Of a DNA stretch of 64,000 nucleotides, positions 47,848 to 57,893 are shown one piece after another (within the stretch, counting starts at the first letter, position 1; the number at the start of each line of letters is the position of its first letter). The stretch is from Actinomadura physcomitrii. Its GTDB lineage: Bacteria > Actinomycetota > Actinomycetes > Streptosporangiales > Streptosporangiaceae. The position numbers and the translations under genes are program-made. The stretch spans positions 1-64,000 of the forward strand of contig NZ_WBMS02000042.1 of assembly GCF_008923205.2 (NCBI RefSeq). The letters run 5' to 3'. The notes under the pieces are model-generated. The model saw nothing but the letters and a program-made list of their open reading frames with translations, did not search any database and was not told the origin of the DNA.

Positions 47848-49770
47848 ATGGGCGACCAGGGGGAGGCGGCCGGCACCGCGCCGTCCGAGGCGCGGGGGCG
47901 CTCGGCGCTGATGCTGGGCGCCCTCGGGGTCGTCTACGGGGACATCGGCACGAGCCCGCTCTACTCCCTGCAGACGGTGTTCTCGATCGACCACGGCGCC
48001 GTCCGCCCGACCCACGGCGACGTCCACGGCGTGATCTCGCTGGTGTTCTGGACGATCACGGTGATCGTGTCGGTGAAGTACGTGACGCTCATCCTGCGGG
48101 CCGACAACGACGGCGAGGGCGGCGTGATGGCGCTGGCGGCGCTGGTCCGGCGGGTCCACGGCCACGTGCGGGGCCGGTCCGCGGTGGTGATGGCGCTCGG
48201 CGTGCTCGGCGCCTCGCTGTTCTACGGCGACAGCGTGATCACCCCGGCGATCTCGGTGCTGTCGGCCGTGGAGGGCCTGAAGGTGAGCACGCCGGGCCTG
48301 TCGCACGTGGTCGTGCCGGTCGCCGCGACGATCCTGGCGCTGCTGTTCCTGGTGCAGCGCTGGGGGACGCACCGGGTCGGCAGCCTGTTCGGGCCCGTCA
48401 TGCTGGTGTGGTTCGCGGCGCTGGCGGCGGCGGGCCTGGCGGAGATCGTCGAACGGCCGGCCATCGTGTGGTCGCTGTCGCCCGGCTATGCCGTCCTGTT
48501 CATCGCGGACCACCCCTACACCGCGTTCATCGCGATGGGCGCGATCGTCCTGGTGATCACCGGCGCGGAGGCGCTGTACGCCGACATGGGCCATGTCGGG
48601 AAGGGCCCCATCCGGCGGGTCTGGTTCGCGGTCGTGTTCCCCGCGCTGACGCTGAACTACCTCGGCCAGGGCGCGCTGATCCTCAACGACCCGCGCAGCG
48701 TCCGCAGCCCGTTCTTCCTGCTGTTCCCGCACTGGGCGCGGCTGCCGATGGTCGTGCTGGCGACCGCCGCGACCGTGATCGCCTCGCAGGCGGTGATCTC
48801 CGGGGCGTTCTCGGTGTCGCGGCAGGCCGTCCGGCTCGGCTACCTGCCGCCGCTGCGCATCCGGCACACCTCGCCGCGCGAGATCGGGCAGGTCTACCTG
48901 CCGGCCGTCAACGGAGTCCTGTTCGTCGGCGTGCTGGTCCTCATGCTGACGTTCCGCTCGTCCGGCCGGCTGGCGACCGCGTACGGCATGGCGGTCACCG
49001 GCACCTTCCTGATCACCACGGTGCTGTTCCTCGTCATCGCGCGGGCGGCCTGGCGGTGGGCGGCCTGGAAGCTCGTGCTGGCCGGGGTCGTCGTCGGCGG
49101 CGCGGAGATCACCTACTTCTCCGCGAACCTCACCAAGGTCACGCACGGCGGCTGGCTGCCGCTGCTCATCGCGGCCGCGGTGTTCACGCTGATGACGACC
49201 TGGGAGCGCGGCCGCGAGATCGTCACCGAGCACCGGACGGCCAAGGAGGGCGCGCTGCCGGAGTTCATCGAGATGCTGCACCGCGAAGGGTTCCGGCGGG
49301 TGCCGGGCACCGCGGTGTTCCCGCACCCGACCAAGACGACGACGCCGATCGCGCTGCGCGCCAACGTCGAGCACAACCACGTCGTCCACGAGCACGTCGT
49401 GATCGTCTCGATGGTGTCGGAGAACGTGCCGTACGTCCCGGAGGCGGAGCGGCTGAGCATCGACGACCTCGGGTACGGCGACGACGGGATCGTCCACGTC
49501 ACGGTGCGGCACGGCTTCCAGGACCACCAGGACCTCCCGGCGGAGCTGCGGCGGGCGTCCCGGCTCCCGCACGCCGAGATGCGCTTCGACCCCGACCAGG
49601 CCTCCTACTTCCTCTCCCGCGGGGTGCTGCGGCTGACGCGCGCGCCCGGCATGCGCCGGTGGCGCAAGCGGCTGTTCCTGGCGCTGGCCCGCAACGCCGC
49701 GAATCCCGCCGAGTACTTCGCGCTGCCCGAGACGCGCACCGTCCACATGGGGTCGCAGATCGACGTGTGA
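47848..49770 (+). CDS. kup: Kup-family potassium uptake protein
   Basis: A 640-residue K+/H+ symporter with twelve membrane segments in the first 430 residues. The opening LGALGVVYGDIGTSPLYSLQ is the Kup signature; SVKYVTLILRADNDGEGGVM and YGDSVITPAISVLSAVEGLK follow, and GAEALYADMGHVGKGPIRRV is the late conserved loop. The C-terminal 200 residues are cytoplasmic. The ATG at 47848 has only a weak ribosome site but a dyad close upstream. It appears to be a single-gene unit. Confidence 0.93.
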   Translation: MGDQGEAAGTAPSEARGRSALMLGALGVVYGDIGTSPLYSLQTVFSIDHGAVRPTHGDVHGVISLVFWTITVIVSVKYVTLILRADNDGEGGVMALAALVRRVHGHVRGRSAVVMALGVLGASLFYGDSVITPAISVLSAVEGLKVSTPGLSHVVVPVAATILALLFLVQRWGTHRVGSLFGPVMLVWFAALAAAGLAEIVERPAIVWSLSPGYAVLFIADHPYTAFIAMGAIVLVITGAEALYADMGHVGKGPIRRVWFAVVFPALTLNYLGQGALILNDPRSVRSPFFLLFPHWARLPMVVLATAATVIASQAVISGAFSVSRQAVRLGYLPPLRIRHTSPREIGQVYLPAVNGVLFVGVLVLMLTFRSSGRLATAYGMAVTGTFLITTVLFLVIARAAWRWAAWKLVLAGVVVGGAEITYFSANLTKVTHGGWLPLLIAAAVFTLMTTWERGREIVTEHRTAKEGALPEFIEMLHREGFRRVPGTAVFPHPTKTTTPIALRANVEHNHVVHEHVVIVSMVSENVPYVPEAERLSIDDLGYGDDGIVHVTVRHGFQDHQDLPAELRRASRLPHAEMRFDPDQASYFLSRGVLRLTRAPGMRRWRKRLFLALARNAANPAEYFALPETRTVHMGSQIDV

Positions 49771-49867
49771 CGGGGCCGGCCGGGCTCCGTGGCGTGGCGC
49801 CGGTGCCGCCGCTCCCACCTGGTCTACCTTGTCCGCACATGTCCTTGCATATGAGGCGGGGGGCCGG

Positions 49868-51520
49868 ATGTACCCACGACGGTTCGGGCGCTACGAGCTG
49901 CTGACGAAGCTCGGTGCGGGCGGGATGGGCACCGTCCACCTGGGGCGGGCGCCGGACGGGCGGATCGTCGCGGTGAAGACGATGAACGGGGTCGCCATCG
50001 CCGCCGAGAGCGGCCGCCCCCGGTTCGAGCGGGAGGCGGAGGCGCTGCGGAAGGTCGACGACCCGCACGTCGCCGCGTTCGTCGACGCCGACCTGACGGG
50101 CCCGGAACCCTACCTGGTCACCGAGTACGTCCAGGGGCTGCCGCTGGAGGCGATCCTGGCGGAGGGGCCGCTGGCGCCGGACGACCTCGGACGCCTCGGG
50201 CTCGGCCTCGCACGTGCTCTGGACGCCCTGCACGAGGCGGGCCTGGTCCACCGGGACGTCAAACCCGCCAACATCATCATGCCGGACGGGGAACCGGTCC
50301 TCATCGATCTCGGCATCGCCCACCACCTCGACCGGACCCGGATCACGACGATGCCGATCGGCACGCTGCGCTACATGGCGCCGGAGCTTCTGGCCGAGCG
50401 GAGGCCGACGGGGAAGGCGGACGTGTTCGGCTGGGGCGCCGTGATGGCCCATGCGGCGACCGGCCGGCCCTGCTTCCCCGCCGACTCGATCCCGGCGCTC
50501 GTCAACCAGGTCCTCACCATGGAACCGGACCTGTCCGATCTGCCGGACTGGCTGCGGGACATCGTCGGACGGGCGCTGGCCAAGGAGCCCGCGGACCGTC
50601 CGTCCGTCCGGTCCTTGCAGGAGGCGGTGACCCGCCGTCCGCAGGTGGAGCTGCTCCAGGCCGCGTACCACGGCGCGCGCGCGGAGCACGAGCACGCCCG
50701 CGCCGAAGGCATCGCGTACGGCCTGCACGCCATCGCCGCCGCGGCCGGCGACCGGGTGCTGATGGCGAGCAGCCTGCTGGACCAGGCGCACGCGGCACGG
50801 GGCTCGGGCAGGCTCGACCGGGCGGAGACCCTGTTCGAGCAGGCGCGGGCGGCGTCCGCCGCCGTCGGCGCCCGCGGCGACGAGGGCTGGGCGTGGGACG
50901 GCCTCGGCGTCTGCCGCCGCCACCGCGAGGACGACGACGCGGCCGGGAAGGCATTCGCCGAGGCGCTCGCCATCGCCGAGGAGGTCGGCGACGTCCCGCT
51001 GCGCGCCTGGAACCTGTGCAACCTCGGCGAGCTGGCCGTGCGGCGGGGCGACGTCGAGGCCGCCGCGGCCCGCTACGACGAGGCGATCGAGGCGTCGCCG
51101 GACCATCCGCAGATCGAGCTCACCGCGCTGGGGGGCCGGGCGCGCTGCGCGCGGAAGCGGAAGGAGTACCGGACCGCGGAGTCGCTCTTCGAACGCGCGG
51201 CGCGGCGCGCGGAGGAGGTCGGCGACCTGCCGACCTCCGGCTGGTCCTGGTACGACCTGGCCGACGCCGCGCGCGCCCACGGCGACCACGAGCGGGCGAA
51301 GACCGCGCTGGAGGCCGCGTTGGGCGTCGCCACGCGGATCCACGACCGTCTCATGGAGGGCTGGACGCTGTGCAAGCTCGGCAGCAGCCTCCGCGACCTC
51401 GGCTATGCCGGTGAGGCCGCCGCGGCGTACGAGCGGGCGCGCGACGTCGCCGATTCCCTGCACGACGACGAGATGAGGGACTACGCCACCACCCGCCTGA
51501 CCGCGCTGACCGCCCCCTGA
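49868..51520 (+). CDS. soluble Ser/Thr protein kinase with C-terminal TPR repeats
   Basis: A 550-residue Hanks-type kinase without a membrane segment. The kinase domain covers residues 8 to 265: GAGGMGTV (16 on), Lys37 in VAVKTMN, HRDVKPANI near 128, metal loop DLG in place of DFG (LIDLGIAHHLD), and APELL. Residues 280 to 540 hold about six TPR-like helix pairs (AETLFEQARAASAAVGARGD, GDVEAAAARYDEAIEASPDH, and so on). TPRs usually bind partners or regulate the kinase. ATG 49868 was chosen because the domain starts right after it. Not coupled to neighbours. Confidence 0.88.
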   Translation: MYPRRFGRYELLTKLGAGGMGTVHLGRAPDGRIVAVKTMNGVAIAAESGRPRFEREAEALRKVDDPHVAAFVDADLTGPEPYLVTEYVQGLPLEAILAEGPLAPDDLGRLGLGLARALDALHEAGLVHRDVKPANIIMPDGEPVLIDLGIAHHLDRTRITTMPIGTLRYMAPELLAERRPTGKADVFGWGAVMAHAATGRPCFPADSIPALVNQVLTMEPDLSDLPDWLRDIVGRALAKEPADRPSVRSLQEAVTRRPQVELLQAAYHGARAEHEHARAEGIAYGLHAIAAAAGDRVLMASSLLDQAHAARGSGRLDRAETLFEQARAASAAVGARGDEGWAWDGLGVCRRHREDDDAAGKAFAEALAIAEEVGDVPLRAWNLCNLGELAVRRGDVEAAAARYDEAIEASPDHPQIELTALGGRARCARKRKEYRTAESLFERAARRAEEVGDLPTSGWSWYDLADAARAHGDHERAKTALEAALGVATRIHDRLMEGWTLCKLGSSLRDLGYAGEAAAAYERARDVADSLHDDEMRDYATTRLTALTAP

Positions 51521-51551
51521 CCGTCCCGCCGGTACGCCGGAGCGGGAGCGG

Positions 51552-52529
51552 TCAGTCGCCGTCCGGGGCGCGGGACGCGGCGCGGTGGAAGCGGTCCGCC
51601 CAGTCGCGGAGCCGGTCGACCAGCTCGGGCGGGTGCAGGACGCGGAAGTCGGCGCCGAGCGCCCCGAGCGCCACCGTCGGCCAGTCCAGCGAGTCGGACG
51701 TGAGGCGCACGCGGCAGTGGTCCGCGTCGACCTCGTCGATGACGGCCCAGCGCCCGATCCGCTCGCGGATCGTCGCGGCGGGCGCGTCCGCCAGCACCTC
51801 GACGCGGTAGGAGCGGGGCGCGGTGTCCAGCCGGGCGCGGACGTACTTGGCGACGTCGGCGGCGGGCAGGTCGCGGGGGCGGAAGCGGGCGCCGGTTCCG
51901 TCCGGGCGCGACATCCGGTCGACGCGGAGGATGCGCCAGTCGGCGCGGTCGAGGTCGTGGGCGACCAGGTACCAGCGGCGGCCCAGCGAGACGAGCCGGT
52001 GCGGTTCGACGTGCCGGTCGGTGCGGCGCCCGCCGGCGGCGGTGTAGGAGAAGCGGAGCCGCTCGCTGTCGCGGCAGGCCAGCGCGACGGTCGTGAGGAC
52101 GTCCGGGTCGACGTCGCTGCGCGCCGGGCCGCCCCAGCCGCCGCTGACGGTCATGGCGCGCAGCGCCTCGACGCGGCGCCGCAGCCGCCCCGGCATCACC
52201 TGGACGATCTTGGCGAGGACGCGCAGGGACGGCTCGGCGATGCCGTCCACCGGGCCCTGCGCGGCGGCCTGCAGGCCGACGGCCAGCGCGACGGCCTCCT
52301 CGTCGTCGATCACGAGCGGCGGCAGGGCGGCGCCCGCGGCGAGCTGGTAGCCGCCGTCGACGCCGCGCCGGGCCTCGACCGGGTAGCCGAGCTCGCGGAG
52401 CCTGTCGACGTCGCGGCGCAGCGTGCGGGGCGACACGTCGAGCCGCGCGGCCAGTTCGGCGCCCGGCCAGTAGCGGTGGCTCTGCAGCAGCGACAGGAGC
52501 CGCAGGGTGCGGGTGCTGGTGTTCGCCAT
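51552..52529 (-). CDS. WYL-domain helix-turn-helix regulator
   Basis: A 325-residue regulator. The N-terminal winged helix is RTLRLLSLLQSHRYWPGAEL, then LDVSPRTLRRDVDRLRELGY. The WYL domain follows at about 140 to 230 with RLRFSYTAAGGRRTDRHVEP and RRWYLVAHDLDRADWRILRV, the ligand-sensing part. A WCX-like C-terminal extension ends the protein. It is divergent from the DinB-family gene with a short shared promoter, and probably represses it. The ATG at 52529 begins the domain. Confidence 0.88.
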   Translation of the reverse strand: MANTSTRTLRLLSLLQSHRYWPGAELAARLDVSPRTLRRDVDRLRELGYPVEARRGVDGGYQLAAGAALPPLVIDDEEAVALAVGLQAAAQGPVDGIAEPSLRVLAKIVQVMPGRLRRRVEALRAMTVSGGWGGPARSDVDPDVLTTVALACRDSERLRFSYTAAGGRRTDRHVEPHRLVSLGRRWYLVAHDLDRADWRILRVDRMSRPDGTGARFRPRDLPAADVAKYVRARLDTAPRSYRVEVLADAPAATIRERIGRWAVIDEVDADHCRVRLTSDSLDWPTVALGALGADFRVLHPPELVDRLRDWADRFHRAASRAPDGD

Positions 52530-52625
52530 GGTTCCGAGTGTCCCGCAATTGAGGTCAGGAAGTGGCCGCTGTCGTCCGTAGCGTGGGTCTTGTCCAGGGG
52601 AAAGACCAGACCAGGAGGTACGGAT

Positions 52626-53180
52626 ATGAACGAGCACGCGATCGCCGGCGGGACCCGCGACGGCGTTGCCGAGGCGACCGGCGAGCGCGCCGATCTGCTG
52701 GCGCTGCTGGCCAAGGCCCGGCACTTCCTGCGGTTCCCGGCCCGCGACCTCACCGACGAGCAGGCCGGGCGGCGCACCACCGCGAGCGAGCTGTGCCTGG
52801 GCGGCCTGGTCAAGCACGTCGCCTCGGTGGAGCGGGGCTGGGCGGAGTTCATCGTGCGGGGCCCGTCCGCCATGCCGGACTTCACCGCGATGACCGAGGA
52901 GGACTTCCAGCGCCGCGCCGACGAGTTCCGCATGCTGCCGGGCGACACCCTGGCCGGCGTCCTCGCCGACTACGAGGAGGTCGCGCGCCGGACCGACGAG
53001 CTGGTCGTCTCGCTGCCCGACCTGGGCGCGACCCAGCCGCTGCCGAAGGCGCCGTGGTTCCAGGACGCGGAGTGGTCGGCCCGCATGGTGCTGATGCACA
53101 TCGCCGCCGAGACGTTCCAGCACGCCGGGCACGCCGACATCATCCGCGAGGCCCTGGACGGCGCCAAGAGCATGGGCTGA
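52626..53180 (+). CDS. DinB/DUF664-family protein
   Basis: A 184-residue four-helix protein of the DinB superfamily, often thiol-dependent metal enzymes (mycothiol S-transferases). The three metal-site histidines are likely in GGLVKHVASVERGW, VLMHIAAETFQHAGHADIIR. The opening is ERADLLALLAKARHFLRFPA. A strong GGAGG lies 6 bases before ATG 52626. The divergent WYL regulator is a common partner of this family. Possible detoxification role through mycothiol; not demonstrated. Confidence 0.85.
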   Translation: MNEHAIAGGTRDGVAEATGERADLLALLAKARHFLRFPARDLTDEQAGRRTTASELCLGGLVKHVASVERGWAEFIVRGPSAMPDFTAMTEEDFQRRADEFRMLPGDTLAGVLADYEEVARRTDELVVSLPDLGATQPLPKAPWFQDAEWSARMVLMHIAAETFQHAGHADIIREALDGAKSMG

Positions 53181-53187
53181 GCGCCCG

Positions 53188-56100
53188 TCAGGCGGGCTCG
53201 GGCTCGGGCTCGGGGGCGGCGGACGGCAGAAGCCGCGGCGCCAGGGCGGCGGCGAGCGTCGCCGCCACGGCCGACGCCGTGACGATCGCCCACGCGCCCG
53301 GCCCGAGCGGCGTGCAGCCGAAGAACGCGCTGACCCCGGGCGTCTCGATCACCGCGACCAGCGCTGCGGCGGACAGGGCGCAGGTCGCCATGACGAGCGG
53401 GCTGCGCCAGCGGGAGATCAGCGTCTGCCCCAGCTGCGCGCCGACCAGCGCGGCGAGCGCCATCGTCGAGGCCCGCCGGCGCCCGCCCGGGACGAGCCGG
53501 GTCAGCCGCCCGAGCTGCCAGGACGCGAGGGCCGCCGCGGCGGTCGCGGTCCCGCGGACGGCGAGCGCCCGGCGCATGTCCCGGCCGGTGAAGCCGCGGA
53601 CCGGGGCCCCGCCGAGCGGCGCCGCGTCCCCGCCGGAGCCGGCCGGGGTGATCGCGACGGCGAGCGCCGGGAGCATGTCGGTGAGCATGTTCACCACGAG
53701 CAGCTGCCGGGTGCTGAGCGGCGCGTCCCCGCTGAGCGCGGTGCCGAGCACGGTGAAGGACACCTCGCCGGCGTTGCCGCCGACGAGGATGGCGGCGGCG
53801 TCGCGGACGCTGTTCCACAGCGCGCGGCCCTCGCGCAGCGCGTCCAGGATGAGCGCGGTGTCGGGGGCGGTGAGGACGAGGTCGGCGGCGGTGCGGGCGG
53901 CGCCGGAGCCGCGCCCGACGACCGCGATGCCGACGTCGGCGCGGCGGATGGCGGCGGCGTCGTTGGCGCCGTCGCCGGTCATCGCGACGACCCGGCCGGC
54001 GCGCCGCAGGTCCTTGACGATCCGGACCTTCTGCGCGGGCGAGACGCGGGCGAACACCGCCGCCCGCTGGACGGCGCGGATCCGGTCGGCGGCGGGCATC
54101 GCGTCGAGTTCAGCGCCGGTGAGGACGCGGTCCGCGTCCGGGATGCCGAGCTCGGCGGCGACGGCCGCGGCGGTGTCCGGATGGTCACCGGTGATCATGG
54201 TGGTGCGGACGCCCGCCGCGCCCAGCCGCTGCACGGCCTCCTCGGCGGTGGGGCGCGGGGTGTCGGCGATGCCGATGAAGCCGAGCAGCGCCAGGTCATC
54301 GACGTGGTCGGCGAGCCGCCCGCGCACCGCCCCGGGGTCGGCGACGGCCCGCTCGGCGATGGCGAGCACGCGGAGCCCCTGCCCGGCGAGCCGCCGCACG
54401 GTCCCGGCGGCGGCGCGGCGCCGGGACGCGCTGAGCGGCTCGTCGTGGTGGGCGGACGCGTGGACGCGGGTGCAGCGCGCCAGCAGCACCTCGGGCGCGC
54501 CCTTGACCGCGAGGACCGTCCGGTAGCCGTCGTGGCCGAGCGACGCCGAGAACCCGCGGGTGGTCTCGAACGGCAGCTCCTCCTGCAGCGACCAGCGGTC
54601 GTCGGGCGGCAGGTCGCCGGCGCGGTCGAGGACGGCCCGGTCGGTGGCGTGCGGGACCTGCCGGCTCCCCGGCGGCGGGCAGGCGCGCGCCGCGACGCGC
54701 AGCACCCGCCGCTCGCCCGCCCCGGCGAGCGCGTGCGGGCGCAGGGGTCCGGTCGCGCGGACGAGCCGGAGCCTGCCCTCGGTGAGCGTGCCGGTCTTGT
54801 CGAAGCAGAGCGTGTCGACGCGTCCGAGCGCTTCGAGCGCGCGCGTCGAGCGGACCAGCACGCCGAGCCGCGACAGCCGCCGCGCCGCCGCGAGCTGGGA
54901 GAGGGTGGCGACCAGCGGCAGCCCCTCGGGGACGGCGGCCACCGCGACCGCGACGCCGGAGCCGAGCGCGCGCCGCAGCGGCAGACCGCGCAGCATGCCG
55001 AGCACGGTGACGGCCGCGCCGCCGAGCAGCGTCGCGGGCAGCGCCTGATGGGTCAGCTCCGCCAGCCGCGCCTGCATGCTGGACGAGGCGTCGGCCGTCC
55101 CGGCGAGCGCGGCGGCGCGTCCGGCCTCGGTGGTATCGGCGGTGGCGACGACCAGGGCGACCGCGCTGCCCGCGACGACCGTCGTGCCCTCGTACAGCAT
55201 GCAGTGCCGGTCGGCGGGGTCGGCGCCGGGCGACGGCTCGACGCTCTTGGCGACCGGCACCGACTCGCCGGTGAGCGTCGCCTCGTCCACCTCGAGGGAC
55301 TCGGCCCACAGCAGCCGGGCGTCGGCCGGGACGAGGTCCTCCGAGCGGAGCTGGATCAGGTCGCCGACGCGCAGCCGGTCGGCGCTGATCTGCTCGGTCG
55401 CGGCGGTCCGCAGGTGCGCGAACGGCTCGGCGGCCGACGGGCCGGGGCGGGCGGCGCCGGCCCGCAGCCGGCGGGCGCGGGTCTGCTGCCCGAGCATCAG
55501 CTCGCCGAGCGCCTTCTCCGCGCGCATCCGCTGCGCGCCGCCGATCAGCGCGTTGCCCGCCATCACGCTGCCGACCAGCAGCGCGTCCACGCTGGAGCCG
55601 ACCACGGCGGACGCGGCGGCGCCGAGCGCGAGCACCGGGGTCAGCGGGTCGTCCAGCTCCTGCCGCACGGCCGCGGCGAGCCGCAGGACGGCCTTGCCCG
55701 GCCGGATCGCCGTCCGCTGCACCAGCGGCCCGGCCGTCCGCGGCTCCCGGTCCTCGCCGGGTCTAGCGGTGCCCGCCAGCCGCCGGACTGCCTCCTCGGC
55801 GGTGAGGGCGTGCCAGGCGTCCCGGACGACCGGCGGCGGCAGCGGCCGGTGCTCCAGCCGCCGTGCGCTCAGCCCGTTCGCCAGCATCGCCATCAGGGAC
55901 GCGGCATGCACGGGCGGCAGCTCCGGCAGGGCCGCGGCGGCGCGGCGCGGCAACGGCCCGCCGAGACGCCGCCGGGGCCGCCGTCCCGCGATCAGCAGCG
56001 CGCCCAGCGCGGACGCGCTCAGCGACAGCTCCGCCGCCCGGTCGCTGGCGCGCCGCGCGGGCCGCACGGCGGTCAGCAGCCGCCACGCCCCGGCGAGTCC

Positions 56101-57795
56101 CGGCCCGGTCACGAGGTCGGCGCGCCAGTCGGTGAGGCCGCGGCCGCGCAGCACGCTCACGCCGACGTCGGCGGCGTCCAGCGCCTCGTCCTGCCCGCTG
56201 GAGATCGCCAGCACGACGTGGCCGTCGCGCTGCAGCGCGCGGACGGACTCCGCCAGCCCGCCGACGTCGACGGGGGAGTCGTCGCCCCAGGCGACCAGCT
56301 CCTGGATGCTGGCGTGCCCGGTCAGCACGACCACGTCGGCCGCCTCGTGCGCGGCCGACAGCAGCGCCTCCGCCAGCGGGTCGAGCGAGGAGCCGACCCG
56401 CACCCGGCCGCGGCGCCGGTCCCGCTCGTCGAGCAGGTCGAGGGTGACGCCCTGCGGGTCGGCGGGGGCGCCGTACGGGGCGTCCGGCGCGCGCGCCAGG
56501 CGCCATGGGCCCGCCGGGTCCGCGGGCCACGGGCCGGGCCCCGCCAGGTCCGCGGTGGCGCAGCGGGCCAGCACGGCTCCGGCGGCGCGCCACACGTCCG
56601 CGTCGTCCATGCTCTCGGTGAGCGCGACGGCCGACAGCAGCCGCAGCTCCCCGTCGCACAGCACGCCCGAGTCGATGACGACGGCGCCGACCCGGTCGAG
56701 CCGGCGCAGCGCGCCAGGGTCGAGGACGACGGTGCCGTGCGCCGCGAGGTCGTGGCCCAGCACCGCGGCGAACGCCTCCCGGCCGTGCCGCGCCGCCTTC
56801 GGGACGGTCGCGAGCAGCAGGTCGGCGGCGGCCGACGCGCTCCGGGTGCCCGCGAGGACCCCGACCCCGCCGAGCAGGTGCCCGAGCGCGGTCCGGTTCC
56901 CGGCCCGCTCGACCGGGCCGTCGGGCAGCGGGCACGGCCGCTCGGCGCGGGCGGCGCTGGTCTGCGGCTGCTCCCCGGCGACCGCCAGATCCGGTTCGCG
57001 GCGCCGCCACGCGTCGCGGCGCGCGCCGATCTCGTACAGCTGGAAGGCGCGGTGCGCGGCGTCGGCGGCCAGCGGCGCGATGCCCTGCCCGGCTCCCTGG
57101 ACGACCGCGTTCGCGGTCCCGAGCAGCGCGTCGGCGCGGAGCCTGCCGAGCCGCCGCTCCAGCACCGACCGGAGGTGCGGCAGCGCGTCCGCGACGGACA
57201 CGGCCGCCCGCACGGGGCTCGGCATCGGCGGGAGGTTCAGCAGCCTCGCGGCCACCGCGCCGACCGCGCCGGCGCAGTCGGCGACCAGGGCGGACGTGGC
57301 GGCGGCCCAGGCCGCGTCGTCGTCGGGCGGCATCGCGTGCGCGCTGTGGTCGAACCGGTCTGCGTTGTGGGCGTCTTCGACGTCCTCGATGGCCGCGACG
57401 AGGTCGCCGGGGTCCACCGAGCCCTCCGCGTAGGTGATCATGACGTGCCCGGTGACCGCGTTGACCTCCGCCCAGTTCACGCCTTCGACGCGGCGCAGCG
57501 CCTCGGTCAGCGCCCGCACGTACCGGCGGTGGCGCTCGCCGCCGCCCGCGAGCCCGTTGCACTGTATGTGCGCACGTCCGCCGTGCGTCCAGACGCGCCG
57601 CCTGCGCCCGCCGGACGCCAGCGACGCGAAGCCTCCGAGGACGCGGGAGGTGTGGCGCGCACCCGTCCGGACGCCGGTGGCGGTGGCGTGCGCGCCCAGT
57701 TCCGCGCCCTTGGCGGCCAGGCTCGACGCGGCGTCCGCCGCGGCGGCGGGCACGCTCAGCACCGCCCTGGCCAGGGACGCCCCCGGAAACGCCAC
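53188..57795 (-). CDS. giant P-type cation ATPase of the CtpI type
   Basis: A 1535-residue ATPase. The first 700 residues carry an HMA-like fold near 75 to 130 (RRVEGVNWAEVNAVTGHVMI, VAAIEDVEDAHNAD) and a degenerate ATPase-like half. The catalytic half has TLTGESVPVAK near 840, the phosphorylated Asp near 1000 in CFDKTGTLTEG, the nucleotide site, MTGDGANDAAAIRRADVG near 1280, and the C-terminal membrane bundle. Mycobacterial CtpI has the same outsized plan. The ion is unknown. GTG 57795 has GGGAGGGG upstream; the tail is PEPEPEPA. Confidence 0.88.
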   Translation of the reverse strand: MAFPGASLARAVLSVPAAAADAASSLAAKGAELGAHATATGVRTGARHTSRVLGGFASLASGGRRRRVWTHGGRAHIQCNGLAGGGERHRRYVRALTEALRRVEGVNWAEVNAVTGHVMITYAEGSVDPGDLVAAIEDVEDAHNADRFDHSAHAMPPDDDAAWAAATSALVADCAGAVGAVAARLLNLPPMPSPVRAAVSVADALPHLRSVLERRLGRLRADALLGTANAVVQGAGQGIAPLAADAAHRAFQLYEIGARRDAWRRREPDLAVAGEQPQTSAARAERPCPLPDGPVERAGNRTALGHLLGGVGVLAGTRSASAAADLLLATVPKAARHGREAFAAVLGHDLAAHGTVVLDPGALRRLDRVGAVVIDSGVLCDGELRLLSAVALTESMDDADVWRAAGAVLARCATADLAGPGPWPADPAGPWRLARAPDAPYGAPADPQGVTLDLLDERDRRRGRVRVGSSLDPLAEALLSAAHEAADVVVLTGHASIQELVAWGDDSPVDVGGLAESVRALQRDGHVVLAISSGQDEALDAADVGVSVLRGRGLTDWRADLVTGPGLAGAWRLLTAVRPARRASDRAAELSLSASALGALLIAGRRPRRRLGGPLPRRAAAALPELPPVHAASLMAMLANGLSARRLEHRPLPPPVVRDAWHALTAEEAVRRLAGTARPGEDREPRTAGPLVQRTAIRPGKAVLRLAAAVRQELDDPLTPVLALGAAASAVVGSSVDALLVGSVMAGNALIGGAQRMRAEKALGELMLGQQTRARRLRAGAARPGPSAAEPFAHLRTAATEQISADRLRVGDLIQLRSEDLVPADARLLWAESLEVDEATLTGESVPVAKSVEPSPGADPADRHCMLYEGTTVVAGSAVALVVATADTTEAGRAAALAGTADASSSMQARLAELTHQALPATLLGGAAVTVLGMLRGLPLRRALGSGVAVAVAAVPEGLPLVATLSQLAAARRLSRLGVLVRSTRALEALGRVDTLCFDKTGTLTEGRLRLVRATGPLRPHALAGAGERRVLRVAARACPPPGSRQVPHATDRAVLDRAGDLPPDDRWSLQEELPFETTRGFSASLGHDGYRTVLAVKGAPEVLLARCTRVHASAHHDEPLSASRRRAAAGTVRRLAGQGLRVLAIAERAVADPGAVRGRLADHVDDLALLGFIGIADTPRPTAEEAVQRLGAAGVRTTMITGDHPDTAAAVAAELGIPDADRVLTGAELDAMPAADRIRAVQRAAVFARVSPAQKVRIVKDLRRAGRVVAMTGDGANDAAAIRRADVGIAVVGRGSGAARTAADLVLTAPDTALILDALREGRALWNSVRDAAAILVGGNAGEVSFTVLGTALSGDAPLSTRQLLVVNMLTDMLPALAVAITPAGSGGDAAPLGGAPVRGFTGRDMRRALAVRGTATAAAALASWQLGRLTRLVPGGRRRASTMALAALVGAQLGQTLISRWRSPLVMATCALSAAALVAVIETPGVSAFFGCTPLGPGAWAIVTASAVAATLAAALAPRLLPSAAPEPEPEPA

Positions 57796-57893
57796 TGCCC
57801 GCCCCTCCCGCCCGCGGAGTTCGGCCTGCCACCGACGAACGGCGGGTACCCGTGGTCACGCTCGGTAAACGGTCGATGACCGCAGTCGAGCCG

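Noticed and set aside
54181..57879. 1232-codon open frame opposite the CtpI-type ATPase
   Set aside because: Composition is Arg/Gly/Ala/Val noise with no motif. The opposite strand encodes an ATPase with intact DKTGT and GDGAND motifs.
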